This document shows positions 25,748 to 33,472 of a stretch of 64,000 bases of DNA, piece after piece. The stretch covers positions 1 through 64,000 of the forward strand of contig NZ_AULT01000024.1 of NCBI RefSeq assembly GCF_000422425.1, in the 5' to 3' direction. Position 1 is the first letter of the stretch; each line of letters opens with the position of its first letter. This DNA comes from Oceanospirillum beijerinckii DSM 7166 (lineage in GTDB: Bacteria; Pseudomonadota; Gammaproteobacteria; Pseudomonadales; Halomonadaceae). The notes under the pieces were generated by a model that was given only the letters and a program-made list of their open reading frames with translations, made no database searches and had not been told where the DNA came from. A program made the position numbers and the translations under genes.

Positions 25748-26899
25748 ATGTTAATACTGAAAAGTGTAATGGCAGGCTTAGGGCTGAAGCAGGCCTCACT
25801 AGCTAGAGTGCTGGATCTATCACCGGCGGCTATGTCGCAGATTATCAACCATGATCTATGGCCTAAATCATTCAATAAGAGTGATCTGCAAAGTAGGACT
25901 ATGAGCTGGCTGGAAGATAAAGGCGCTCAACCGGAACAACTGAAAACTGTGTTTGAAATGGCAGGGCTGTCGCAAGCAACCCTACCTACTTCAAAGAAGC
26001 AATCCCTGGAAAAGGACGACGTTATGTTACTACGAAAACAGCATCTAACACAAAAGGCACGTCAAACCTTCAAGTTGACACGAGATCCGTTTATGGACCC
26101 CAGATCATCGGAAGAAGTTTTCATGACGCCTGATGCCCGTTATGTGCGTGAGTCCATGAGAGCTGCAGCCAGGCATGGTGGCTTTATCGCTGTGGTTGGT
26201 GAGTCTGGTTCTGGCAAGTCGACCTTGCGCAAAGATCTGGCGGAATGGGCTCGTGAGGAACAAAAGCCCATCATCATGATTGAGCCTTACGTATTGGGTA
26301 TGGAAGACAATGATATTAAGGGCAAGACGCTCAAGGCGCGCAATATTGCAGAGGCTATTCTGGCGGAGTTGGTTCCACACGAAAAACCTAAGCGCAGTCA
26401 GGATGCTTTCTACCGCCAGCTTCATGAAGCTTTACGGGAATCTCATCGTGCCGGTAATCGACACTTGCTGGTGATTGAAGAGGCTCAAGGCCTTTCCATT
26501 CCAACGTTAAAACATTTGAAGCGTTTTTTTGAACTGGAGGAAGGTTTTTCCAGATTACTAAGCATTATCCTGATCGGCCAAACAGAACTGGGACAGAAAC
26601 TGGATGAGCGTAACCCTTCTGTTCGTGAGGTAGTGCAACGCTGTGAAGTCGTTAATCTGCGCCCACTGGATGCAGAATTAGAAAATTATCTGCACCACCG
26701 TTTTGCAATGGCAAATCGTTCTTTGGTGGAGCTTATGGGAGATGAGGCTATTCAAGCCTTACGCCAGAAGCTATCAGGTCGCGGCAATCACTCCGTACTG
26801 TATCCCCTTGCGATACACAATGTGGTTACTGCTGCTCTGAATGAGGCGGCTGAAATTGGTCTGCCAAAGTTGAACTCAGATTTGATCCTTGAGGTGTAG
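25748..26899 (+). CDS. MuB-like AAA+ target-selection ATPase
   Basis: 383 residues. The N-terminus carries a repressor-like HTH (GLKQASLARVLDLSPAAMSQII), as MuB does. The AAA+ core has Walker A from about residue 151 (GESGSGKST), Walker B with E244/E245 (HLLVIEEAQG) and sensor-type IILIGQTELG. In Mu, MuB polymerises on DNA, selects targets, gives immunity to self-insertion and activates the transposase. It begins 4 bp after the transposase stop, so the two are co-translated. Length exceeds Mu B (312) by an insert after the HTH. Confidence 0.9.
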   Translation: MLILKSVMAGLGLKQASLARVLDLSPAAMSQIINHDLWPKSFNKSDLQSRTMSWLEDKGAQPEQLKTVFEMAGLSQATLPTSKKQSLEKDDVMLLRKQHLTQKARQTFKLTRDPFMDPRSSEEVFMTPDARYVRESMRAAARHGGFIAVVGESGSGKSTLRKDLAEWAREEQKPIIMIEPYVLGMEDNDIKGKTLKARNIAEAILAELVPHEKPKRSQDAFYRQLHEALRESHRAGNRHLLVIEEAQGLSIPTLKHLKRFFELEEGFSRLLSIILIGQTELGQKLDERNPSVREVVQRCEVVNLRPLDAELENYLHHRFAMANRSLVELMGDEAIQALRQKLSGRGNHSVLYPLAIHNVVTAALNEAAEIGLPKLNSDLILEV

Positions 26900-26901
26900 A
26901 C

Positions 26902-27120
26902 ATGGCGATTGACTACGACTTAAACGCACTTCTTTCTGATGACACTCAGCAAATGGTTCATCTGACGTTACAGCAAGGTCAGTTTTCAGCAATCTTTGAG
27001 CAGTCTGTGAGTAGTAGGTATTGGGGGATGGCTGCTGTTGATTCTGCCATTAGCCAAGCTTTTTCAGAACTAACAGCAGATAAGGACGATGGTCTGATAT
27101 GTCGATCTGAAAGAGCCTGA
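26902..27120 (+). CDS. Small early protein, unknown
   Basis: 72 residues, acidic, starting 2 bp after the MuB-like stop (MAIDYDLNALLSDDTQQMVH). No family is recognised. The frame ends at 27120, but the following frame (27137-27250) reads as a plausible continuation, so a frameshift in a once longer gene is possible. Confidence 0.5.
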   Translation: MAIDYDLNALLSDDTQQMVHLTLQQGQFSAIFEQSVSSRYWGMAAVDSAISQAFSELTADKDDGLICRSERA

Positions 27121-27136
27121 CGGCTTTCCTCTAAGA

Positions 27137-27250
27137 ATGAAGGATGATGCAAAGCTCGGTGAAGCATGGCTCAGAAGCATGATCATCAAGGCTGAGATTG
27201 TAGATGTGCGGCGGGAAGAGTCATCAGAGAAGGGTAAGGGAGAAAGCTAA
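27137..27250 (+). CDS. Possible 37-residue ORF coupled to the next gene
   Basis: From the ATG at 27137 the frame reads KDDAKLGEAW, a short hydrophobic patch (SMIIKAEIVDV) and a charged tail to a TAA at 27248-27250 that overlaps the next ATG (TAATG). The overlap suggests that this frame is translated. The same frame is open upstream to a TGA near 27096, so it may instead be the shifted C-terminus of the preceding gene. Confidence 0.4.
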   Translation: MKDDAKLGEAWLRSMIIKAEIVDVRREESSEKGKGES

Positions 27251-27504
27251 TGTCCACTCTGAACGAACCACAGCAGCCAATCAGGATCGTTATTGAAATA
27301 ACCCAAAGTGATAACGGTGTTGTAAATGCTGACCTGGACTACAGCAGCAATGATGAAAAAGACCTCAAGCTGAAACAGGTTGGCTATGCACTAACGATGG
27401 CTCTGGGTACAACTGTTTTACCAGGTGTAATCCCGATGATCGTGAATGAGATAGATCATCCCACAAATGATGCAGAGCATAGCGAAAACGCCATCTCGCA
27501 TTAA
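27250..27504 (+). CDS. Small early protein, unknown
   Basis: 84 residues. A beta-strand-like opening (IRIVIEITQSDNGVV) is followed by a hydrophobic helix (VGYALTMALGTTVLPGVIPMIV). The start overlaps the previous stop. No recognised family; gam-type or kil-type functions occupy this place in Mu, but nothing in the sequence supports either. Confidence 0.5.
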   Translation: MSTLNEPQQPIRIVIEITQSDNGVVNADLDYSSNDEKDLKLKQVGYALTMALGTTVLPGVIPMIVNEIDHPTNDAEHSENAISH

Positions 27505-27525
27505 ACAAGACAATCAAGAGCTTTA

Positions 27526-27543
27526 GGGGCTGATTGCAGCCCC
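27526..27543. promoter_or_regulatory. Hairpin before the mor-like gene
   Basis: GGGGCTG and CAGCCCC pair around ATTG. It lies between the early gene block and the mor-like gene, about 45 bp before its start. No T-tract follows, so a regulatory or weak terminator role is possible. Confidence 0.4.
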
Positions 27544-27589
27544 TTCAACAAAGTTACTGCTAAAAGCAAAAGGCACTGGAGATAAGAAG

Positions 27590-27937
27590 ATGACGATGGA
27601 AGAAAGGAGACATGAGCTACTGGCCGACACCGCTCAGCAGACAGAGGAACTGTTAAAGCTATATGGCATTGATGAAAGCATCGCTGATCAAGTAGGCTGT
27701 GCTGTGGCTGATCATTTAGCTAATCACTGGGGAGGTCAACTTATCAACATCCCCAAAGATTACCAGTACAAACTTGCCAATCGCGATTTAGAGATCTGGA
27801 ATGACTTCACTGGTAGCAACCATGCTCAGCTGGCGAAGAAATATAAACTTAGTACCAGAGCGATATATAAGATCATTAAGCGGGTCAAAGAAAGGCAGAG
27901 TGCAGCAGATCAGCCAGGCTTATTCGATGTTTCGTAA
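27590..27937 (+). CDS. mor: Mor-family middle transcription activator
   Basis: 115 residues with the Mor architecture: an N-terminal helical dimerisation region (LLADTAQQTEELLKLYGIDE), the strand segment GGQLINIPKDYQYKL, and a C-terminal HTH (DFTGSNHAQLAKKYKLSTRAIYKIIK). In Mu, Mor switches on the middle operon, which leads to late gene expression. Here nothing lies downstream except the transposon end, so its target must be elsewhere: the element's leftward capsid operon or a helper phage. GGAGATAAGAAG precedes the ATG. Confidence 0.85.
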   Translation: MTMEERRHELLADTAQQTEELLKLYGIDESIADQVGCAVADHLANHWGGQLINIPKDYQYKLANRDLEIWNDFTGSNHAQLAKKYKLSTRAIYKIIKRVKERQSAADQPGLFDVS

Positions 27938-27980
27938 TTTGAAAGAGTCTTTCAGATTTGATCCCACTAAATCCCGGTTA

Positions 27981-28007
27981 ATCTCGTCTAATCCCGGATT
28001 TATCTCG
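27981..28007 (-). promoter_or_regulatory. Right-end transposase-binding sites (R2, R3)
   Basis: ATCTCG (inverse of CGAGAT) lies at 27981-27986 and 28002-28007, 21 bp apart, each preceded by a TCCCGG direct repeat. Counted from the right terminus they start at 34 and 55, in register with the left-end pair; a degenerate outermost site (TGATAA) may occupy position 11. Confidence 0.65.
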
Positions 28008-28040
28008 CAAAACCATTATTATTTTTATCACCCCCTAACA

Positions 28041-28046
28041 AAGCGA
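28041..28046. repeat. Target-site duplication, right copy (AAGCGA)
   Basis: Directly follows the terminal CA at 28040 and equals the left copy at 17930-17935. Confidence 0.8.
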
Positions 28047-28117
28047 AGCGCCATCCGACACTGACACTGACTCTCGGTTATTGTCGGAAGGCGCCTTGCG
28101 GCTTTTCCGACCTACAA
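28041..28117 (+). repeat. Right part of interspersed repeat split by the element
   Basis: From AAGCGAAGCGCCATCCGACA to the end GCTTTTCCGACCTAC this continues the repeat begun at 17919. It is built of two hairpin-like units (GGATAAGCGAAGCGCCATCC and a TCGGAAGGCGCC...TTTTCCGA unit). The insertion point is at the tip of the first hairpin. Confidence 0.75.
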
Positions 28118-28184
28118 CAACTTATCTTGATTGGTATTAGCGATAAGAGTAGAAAAAATGGTACAAAACAGCAGGCACAAAAAA

Positions 28185-28217
28185 GGGAGCTTACTGCCCA
28201 AGGCAGAATCAGCTCCC
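28185..28217 (-). terminator. Terminator downstream of the DmdB-like ligase
   Basis: GGGAGCT and AGCTCCC form a stem around an internal GCCC/GGGC-like region. Read leftward it ends in a run of T. It follows the minus-strand ligase gene. Confidence 0.75.
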
Positions 28218-28274
28218 AAAGTATCTACAGACAGGAAAAGTAAGCAGCCATAAGCCGCTTACAGGGTGAGCCTA

Positions 28275-29900
28275 TTACAGCTCTTTGGCACGATCACGAA
28301 GCATAAACTTCTGGATCTTGCCGGTTGAAGTTTTTGGCAGCTCGCCAAAAACGACGGTCTTCGGCGCTTTAAAGTTCGCCATGTTATCGCGACAGAACTG
28401 GATCACTTCCTGTTCGGTCAAGTTCGCTTCCGCATTCAGAGTCACAAATGCACATGGCGTCTCGCCCCATTTCTCATCAGGACGGGCCACAACTGCAGCT
28501 TCCATGATTTTCGGGTGACGATACAGTACATCTTCTACTTCGATAGAGGAGATATTTTCACCACCGGAGATAATTACATCTTTGGAACGGTCTTTAATCT
28601 CGATATAGCCATCTTCATGCCACACCGCCAGGTCACCAGAGTGGAACCAGCCGCCTTCGAACGACTCATCCGTGGTGTTCGGGTTCTTCAGATAACCCTT
28701 CATCACCAGATTACCGCGGATAAAGATCTCACCCATGGTTTCACCGTCCTGAGGTACCGGCTCCAGTGTATCCGGATCAGCCACCATCAAACCTTCCTGC
28801 ATTGGCGCACGCACACCCTGACGGGCTTTCAGCTTAGCGCGCTCACTCAGTGGCAGATCATCCCACTCGCTGTGCCATTCACACAGTACACAAGGGCCAT
28901 AGGTTTCGGTCAGGCCATAAACGTGGGTCACCTTGAAGCCCATGGACTCCATGCCCTCAATCACAGAAGCCGGAGGCGCGGCACCCGCAGTCATCACTTT
29001 CACTTCATGCTCAATACCCGCTTTCAGCTCATCAGCTGCGTTATTCAGCATGTTCAGAACGATCGGTGCACCACAGAAATGATTCACACCAAACTCTTTG
29101 ATCGACCCGTAGATCTCATCAACACGCACATGGCGCAGGCTGACACTGACGCCACAGGCTGACGCGATGCTCCAAGGGAAACACCAGCCATTACAGTGGA
29201 ACATTGGCAGAGTCCACAGATAAACAGGGTGATGCCCCATATCCCAGGAGATCACATTGCTTGCCGCATTCAGGTAAGCACCACGGTGGTGGTACACCAC
29301 ACCTTTTGGATTACCCGTGGTGCCAGAGGTGTAATTCAGAGTGATCGCATCCCACTCGTTACCAGGCATCTCCCAGGCATAATCCACATCACCTTCGGCG
29401 ATAAAGTCTTCGTAGTTGGTATCGCCAATCAGCTGACCACCTTCGTAGTAAGGATCGTCGATATCGATGATACGTGGCTTCTGATGCAGCATTTTTACTG
29501 CACGAGAGATTACTTCAGAAAACTCACGGTCAACAAAAATAACTTTGGTCTCTGCATGTTGCAGAATAAAGGCGATCGCTTCTGCATCCAGACGGGTATT
29601 TAATGCATTCAGAACTGCACCGGACATAGGCACACCAAAGTGCGCTTCAAACAGCGCTGGGATATTCGGTGACATAAAGGACACCGTATCACCTTTCTGG
29701 ATACCCGCTTTATTCAGGGCAGATGCCAGACGAACCGCACGCTGATAAGTCTCTTTCCAGGTGATTTTATCGCCATGGTGAATCTGAGCGGTATAGTTCG
29801 GGTACACAGACGCCGCACGTTTCAGGTAGCTTAACGGTGTCAGCGCTTCGTAGTTGGCTGGGGTCTGTTCCAGCCCCATGTTGTAGATGTTCTGATGCAT
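28275..29900 (-). CDS. Acyl-CoA ligase, DmdB-like
   Basis: 541-residue member of the acyl-activating superfamily: NYTSGTTGNPKGVVYHHRG (P-loop), LPMFHCNGWCFPW, AGAAPPASV, VYGLTETYGP, and the hinge/C-terminal segments DRSKDVIISGGENISSIEVE and LPKTSTGKIQKF with the catalytic lysine. The FHCNGWCFPW motif and length are typical of the group containing DmdB, the 3-methylmercaptopropionyl-CoA ligase of the DMSP demethylation pathway, but the group also acts on short and medium fatty acids. No dmdA, dmdC or dmdD is in the window, so the substrate remains open. It stands alone, flanked by a terminator. Confidence 0.88.
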   Translation of the reverse strand: MHQNIYNMGLEQTPANYEALTPLSYLKRAASVYPNYTAQIHHGDKITWKETYQRAVRLASALNKAGIQKGDTVSFMSPNIPALFEAHFGVPMSGAVLNALNTRLDAEAIAFILQHAETKVIFVDREFSEVISRAVKMLHQKPRIIDIDDPYYEGGQLIGDTNYEDFIAEGDVDYAWEMPGNEWDAITLNYTSGTTGNPKGVVYHHRGAYLNAASNVISWDMGHHPVYLWTLPMFHCNGWCFPWSIASACGVSVSLRHVRVDEIYGSIKEFGVNHFCGAPIVLNMLNNAADELKAGIEHEVKVMTAGAAPPASVIEGMESMGFKVTHVYGLTETYGPCVLCEWHSEWDDLPLSERAKLKARQGVRAPMQEGLMVADPDTLEPVPQDGETMGEIFIRGNLVMKGYLKNPNTTDESFEGGWFHSGDLAVWHEDGYIEIKDRSKDVIISGGENISSIEVEDVLYRHPKIMEAAVVARPDEKWGETPCAFVTLNAEANLTEQEVIQFCRDNMANFKAPKTVVFGELPKTSTGKIQKFMLRDRAKEL

Positions 29901-30422
29901 TTTAGAAAATACCTTTTATTTCTGAGCCCTGATTGAGTTTCGGATTCACGACACTTTGCGCCATGTGCAGCGCCCCCCCTTCCTAAACCAAGGTAGAGCA
30001 GGCACCACACCGCCACTCTTTATTTTTTGTTATACACACTTACACAAAAGTGTTTCGATATTTTTTGACCAACGGCTGAAGCCATTTGTTAAAAAGAAAT
30101 TTTTGCGTGAGTGCTTAGGAAACGAGCTAAAGAGTAAACTCTTCTGTCTCGTTACTTTGATCAAACACTTATATCAAACGCTTAAAGCAATCACTTGCGT
30201 GTCCAATCAGTCACCTTTTTCTTGTAAAGCAACCGAAAGACGCTGTTTATTTCGGCTTTTCATTAAGCATTACGCTGCATAGCAAAAGAATCAGACTTTA
30301 GTTGAGTCAATAGCGGTTTCAGCTAAATATTTGCGACTCAATAGTCATACTTTTTGTGTGAAGCGAAAAGTCTGTAGAATGCCTAGCGGTAAATATTCAA
30401 ATACAATAAGACACTGATTTTT
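29901..30422. other. Intergenic region between divergent ligase and hydrolase genes
   Basis: It must hold both promoters, though no clear boxes can be called. It contains the dispersed repeat copy at about 30037-30117, and nothing coding that I can support. Confidence 0.5.
30037..30117 (-). repeat. Dispersed leader repeat, copy 2
   Basis: It begins CACTTACACAAAAGTGTTT and ends TTTTTGCGTGAGTGCTTA. The two ends are imperfect inverted repeats of each other (CACTCACGCAAAAA read inverted), a MITE-like design. The inner GGCTGAA and AAAAAGAAA match copy 1. Confidence 0.5.
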
Positions 30423-31205
30423 ATGACATTCAGCGCTACTTTTTCCCGCTCAAGCCAAGATGATAATCCTGTTGTTTTTCTGCACAGCTCTTTAAGCCGT
30501 GGCCAGCAATGGTCAGCCCTAAGCGCCCGTTTTCCCTGCACCAGCACACCGGATCTTTTGGGTTATGGCCACAGCCCTATGCCAGCCAAAGCACGTAAGG
30601 AGTTTCGCCTGAGTGATGAGCTTGAGGCACTGGCAACCGAGCTGTATCAACAGCCGTTTCATCTGGTAGGGCACTCCTTTGGTGCCGCCAATGCCCTGCA
30701 GATCGCCCGACACTTTCCTAAACAAGTGCTAAGCCTGACTCTGTTTGAGCCTGTCGCCTTCCACTTACTGGATCAACAAGATCCGGCATTGGCTGCCATC
30801 ACTGAGATCAGTCACACCATCGAAGCGTTTCTGAATGAGGGGCAAACTCAACAAGCCGCCCAATACTTTGTCGATTACTGGAATCAAACCGGCACCTTTG
30901 AGCGCTTAAGCGATAAAACCCGCGCCCAGTTTATCCGGGGTATCGAGAGGGTGGCATACGATTTTCATGCCCTACTCAATGAAGAATCAGGTCTTCAGGA
31001 TCTGGCACACCTGCAATGCCCGGTGTTGCTGATGGAAGGTCAGCACAGTCCAATGACCACCCGTGCAGTAATCTCAGCCCTGGCACAACAGTTCCCTAAC
31101 GCAGAGCGACACGACCTGCCTTGTGGCCATATGGGCCCCATCACACACGCTGAGATTGTTAACCCGATTATTCAACAATTTATTGCATCGCACAAAAAAG
31201 CGTAA
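30423..31205 (+). CDS. Alpha/beta hydrolase
   Basis: 260 residues. Oxyanion segment VVFLHSSLSRG, nucleophile elbow LVGHSFGAANAL, acid region LLMEGQHSP and catalytic His in PCGHMGPI are all visible, so it should be an active serine hydrolase or esterase of the haloperoxidase-like group. No signal peptide is seen, so cytoplasmic. The substrate cannot be inferred; it lies between a ligase and a MaoC hydratase gene, which suggests acyl-ester metabolism at most. Confidence 0.85.
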   Translation: MTFSATFSRSSQDDNPVVFLHSSLSRGQQWSALSARFPCTSTPDLLGYGHSPMPAKARKEFRLSDELEALATELYQQPFHLVGHSFGAANALQIARHFPKQVLSLTLFEPVAFHLLDQQDPALAAITEISHTIEAFLNEGQTQQAAQYFVDYWNQTGTFERLSDKTRAQFIRGIERVAYDFHALLNEESGLQDLAHLQCPVLLMEGQHSPMTTRAVISALAQQFPNAERHDLPCGHMGPITHAEIVNPIIQQFIASHKKA

Positions 31206-31525
31206 TATTTTTGCCTTAGATTAGGCACAAAATCGGCAGATAAGAGATTGAGCTTACCTACCCGACTGCCTGAGATGAGCAAGAAGCAGATCCGGCTTAA
31301 ACGGACAGCAAATGCCATGCAGCCGAGGAATATCCTTTAAGCAAGGAATGTCATCAGACATTTTGCATTGCGTCATAATGCCGTAATATGGTCTGTAATA
31401 GTCTGATTATTAATGGATTACCGTGAGTCAGTACGCTGACTAATGTCGTACTGACCCACAAAACTTTGCACTACACAGCATCCAATGAATGAAACGGATT
31501 ATCCGAAAAGAAGTGGAGAATATTC
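31206..31525. other. Intergenic region, hydrolase to MaoC hydratase
   Basis: About 320 bp with no open frame, RNA gene or clear terminator that I can support. It presumably contains the promoter of the hydratase gene. Confidence 0.5.
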
Positions 31526-31996
31526 ATGAGCGTACTGATCAACAAAACTTACGATGAAATTCAGGAAGGCGAAAGCGCAACTCTGGTACGCGCCCTGACT
31601 GAAAAGGAACTGGTGCTGTTTGCCGCGGTATCTGGCGACGTAAACCCAGTTCACCTGGATGCCGAATTTGCTAAAACTACTATGTTTGGTGAGCAGATCG
31701 CTCACGGCATGTGGTCTGGCTCCCTGATCTCTGCGGCTCTGGCTACCGTACTGCCAGGACCGGGCACCATCTATCTGGGCCAGGAGCTGAGCTTCCGTCG
31801 TCCGGTTAAACTGGGTGATACCCTGACCGTAACCCTGACCGTTAAAGAGAAGCTGAGCAAAAACCGCGTTGTGATCGACACTCTGGTGACCAACCAGAAC
31901 GAAGAGAAAGTGGTTGTGGGTACTGCTACAGTAATGGCCCCGACTGAGAAATCTGAACTGCAGGCACCTGAACTGCCAGAAATTACCATCGGCTAA
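31526..31996 (+). CDS. MaoC-like (R)-specific enoyl-CoA hydratase
   Basis: 156-residue hot-dog-fold protein. The MaoC hydratase motif is clear in AAVSGDVNPVHLDAEFA, with the catalytic Asp and His, followed by FGEQIAHGMWSGSLISA and FRRPVKLGDTL. PhaJ-type enzymes convert crotonyl-type enoyl-CoA to (R)-3-hydroxyacyl-CoA, supplying PHA synthesis or beta-oxidation. GGAG precedes the ATG. The codon use is strongly biased, suggesting good expression. No PHA synthase is in the window. Confidence 0.88.
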   Translation: MSVLINKTYDEIQEGESATLVRALTEKELVLFAAVSGDVNPVHLDAEFAKTTMFGEQIAHGMWSGSLISAALATVLPGPGTIYLGQELSFRRPVKLGDTLTVTLTVKEKLSKNRVVIDTLVTNQNEEKVVVGTATVMAPTEKSELQAPELPEITIG

Positions 31997-32045
31997 TTTC
32001 TCAGTTTTCTTTTGCTGCAAATAATAGCAATCCAGATGAATTATT

Positions 32046-32130
32046 GTAGGTCGGAAAAGCCGCAGGCGCCTTCCAACAATAATCAGGTATCGGGCTCAGT
32101 GTCGGATGGCACTCCGCTAATCCAGCCTAC
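32046..32130 (-). repeat. Intact interspersed repeat
   Basis: An 85-bp intergenic repeat, read leftward as GTAGGCTGGATTAGCGGAG ... TTTTCCGACCTAC. It is the uninterrupted equivalent of the copy split by the Mu-like element, and has the same double-hairpin design. Confidence 0.75.
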
Positions 32131-32175
32131 CCTGAAACAAAGAGACTTATTGGGAATGCTATAAGCAGATACAAC

Positions 32176-32199
32176 AAAGGGCAGATTTCTCTGCCCTTT
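32176..32199. terminator. Hairpin terminator, convergent genes
   Basis: AAAGGGCAGA and TCTGCCCTTT form a 10-bp stem with a 4-nt loop between the hydratase gene and the convergent VWA gene; flanking T/A makes it bidirectional. Confidence 0.75.
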
Positions 32200-32269
32200 G
32201 CTTACTCTATATTAATAATTCAAAACCACTTATCTAAAACCACACAGAATAAGCTTTATCCCTTACCCC

Positions 32270-33454
32270 TTATCCCTTCTTAGACAAACGCTGAATCGCA
32301 TCGGTAATACCACTGATCGTCAGCGGGAACATACGATCTCCAATCAGCTCCTGGGTCATACCGATGGAATGGGTGTAATTCCAGTACTTCTCATTCACCG
32401 GGTTTAGCCACACCAGATTGGACCAGGTATCGGTTACCCGCTTCATCCATTGGGCACCACTCTCCTCATTCCAATGCTCGACACTGCCCCCGGCCAGCGC
32501 GATCTCATAAGGCGCCATAGAGGCATCACCGACAAAGATCACTTTATAGTCCGGGCCATATTTATGCAGCACATCCAGCATGGAGATACGTTCGTTATAG
32601 CGGCGGATATTATCCTTCCACACCGACTCATAGATAAAGTTGTGAAAGTAGAAATATTCCAGATGCTTAAACTCGGTACGACAAGCTGAAAATAACTCCT
32701 CACAGGTGCGGATATAACCGTCCATGGAACCACCGACATCCAGAAACAGCAGCACCTTCACGCTGTTATGACGCTCGGGCACCATCTTGATATCCAGCAT
32801 ACCGCCGTTATGGGCCGTGGAACGGATGGTATCATCCAGATCCAGCTCGGATGCTGCACCGGAACGGGCAAACTGGCGCAGACGTTTCAGCGCCACCTTG
32901 ATATTCCGGGTGCCCAGTTCAACACTGTCATCCAGGTTTTTAAACTGACGCTTATCCCACACCTTCACCGCGCGGTTATTACGATTGCCATCCTGGCCGA
33001 TACGAATCCCTTCCGGGTTATAACCGTAGGCACCATAGGGGGAGGTACCACCGGTACCAATCCACTTATTACCCCCGGCATGGCGTTTCTGCTGCTCTTC
33101 CAGACGCTCTTTAAAGGTATCCAGCAACTCTTTCAGGCTACCCAAAGATTTAATCTTCTCTTTCTCTTCCGGCGTGAGCAGCTTCTCAAACTCCTTGCGA
33201 ATCCACTCCCCTGGAATCAGGCTGTCTAACAGATCATCCTGCCCTTCCAGACCGTTAAAATAGGCACCAAAGGCCTGATCAAAACGGTCATAATACTTTT
33301 CATCTTTAACCAGACAGGTGCGGGTTAATAGATAAAAGTCATCAATACTGGCAAACACCAGCCCCTGCTCCAACGCCGCCAGCAGATCCAGCAACTCTCT
33401 CAAAGTCGTTGGCACACCGGCTTTGCGGATATCGGTAAAAAAATCGATCAACAT
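32270..33454 (-). CDS. CoxE-like VWA-domain protein
   Basis: 394 residues. The N-terminal half is helical and charged; the C-terminal half is a von Willebrand A domain with MIDAS motif DVGGSMDGYI (VLLFLDVGGSM) and the later IFVGDASMAPYE. Such proteins work with MoxR-family AAA+ ATPases, usually inserting metal cofactors or remodelling partner complexes. It starts 18 bp after the MoxR-type ATPase gene, with AGGAG before the ATG, so they form an operon. The target is not encoded nearby. Confidence 0.85.
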   Translation of the reverse strand: MLIDFFTDIRKAGVPTTLRELLDLLAALEQGLVFASIDDFYLLTRTCLVKDEKYYDRFDQAFGAYFNGLEGQDDLLDSLIPGEWIRKEFEKLLTPEEKEKIKSLGSLKELLDTFKERLEEQQKRHAGGNKWIGTGGTSPYGAYGYNPEGIRIGQDGNRNNRAVKVWDKRQFKNLDDSVELGTRNIKVALKRLRQFARSGAASELDLDDTIRSTAHNGGMLDIKMVPERHNSVKVLLFLDVGGSMDGYIRTCEELFSACRTEFKHLEYFYFHNFIYESVWKDNIRRYNERISMLDVLHKYGPDYKVIFVGDASMAPYEIALAGGSVEHWNEESGAQWMKRVTDTWSNLVWLNPVNEKYWNYTHSIGMTQELIGDRMFPLTISGITDAIQRLSKKG

Positions 33455-33472
33455 AGATCAGCTCCTGGCCGA

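Larger units (their letters stand above)
17936..28040 (+). mobile_element. 10.1-kb Mu-like transposable element, candidate phage satellite
   Basis: The ends are TG at 17936 and CA at 28040, flanked by AAGCGA duplications. Near-terminal sequences are related (TGTAGGG and, inverted, TGTTAGGG), and both ends carry CGAGAT sites spaced 21-22 bp. Leftward genes: repressor, basic protein, duplicated Mor-like protein, coiled-coil protein, gpT-like capsid protein and a tRNA-like fold. Rightward genes: Ner-like, repressor-Ner fusion, an HTH protein, a coiled-coil protein, MuA-like transposase, MuB-like ATPase, small proteins and a Mor-like activator. Terminase, portal, protease, tail and lysis genes are absent. 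I infer a self-mobilising element that needs a helper for virion formation. Confidence 0.85.

Noticed and set aside
27960-28010. CRISPR array suggested by the closely spaced TCCCGG...ATCTCG repeats
   Set aside because: Only two units of about 21 bp with no spacers, located at a transposon end; they are transposase sites.
17936-28040. Ordinary degraded Mu prophage made by internal deletion
   Set aside because: Capsid gene orientation and position left of the repressor, intact ends, and absence of any pseudogene inside argue against it; not fully excluded.
17930-28046. Alternative left/right ends at TGGATAAG and TTTTTATCA with a different duplication
   Set aside because: Flanking five bases do not match, and these sequences belong partly to the host repeat; the AAGCGA solution restores the repeat exactly.
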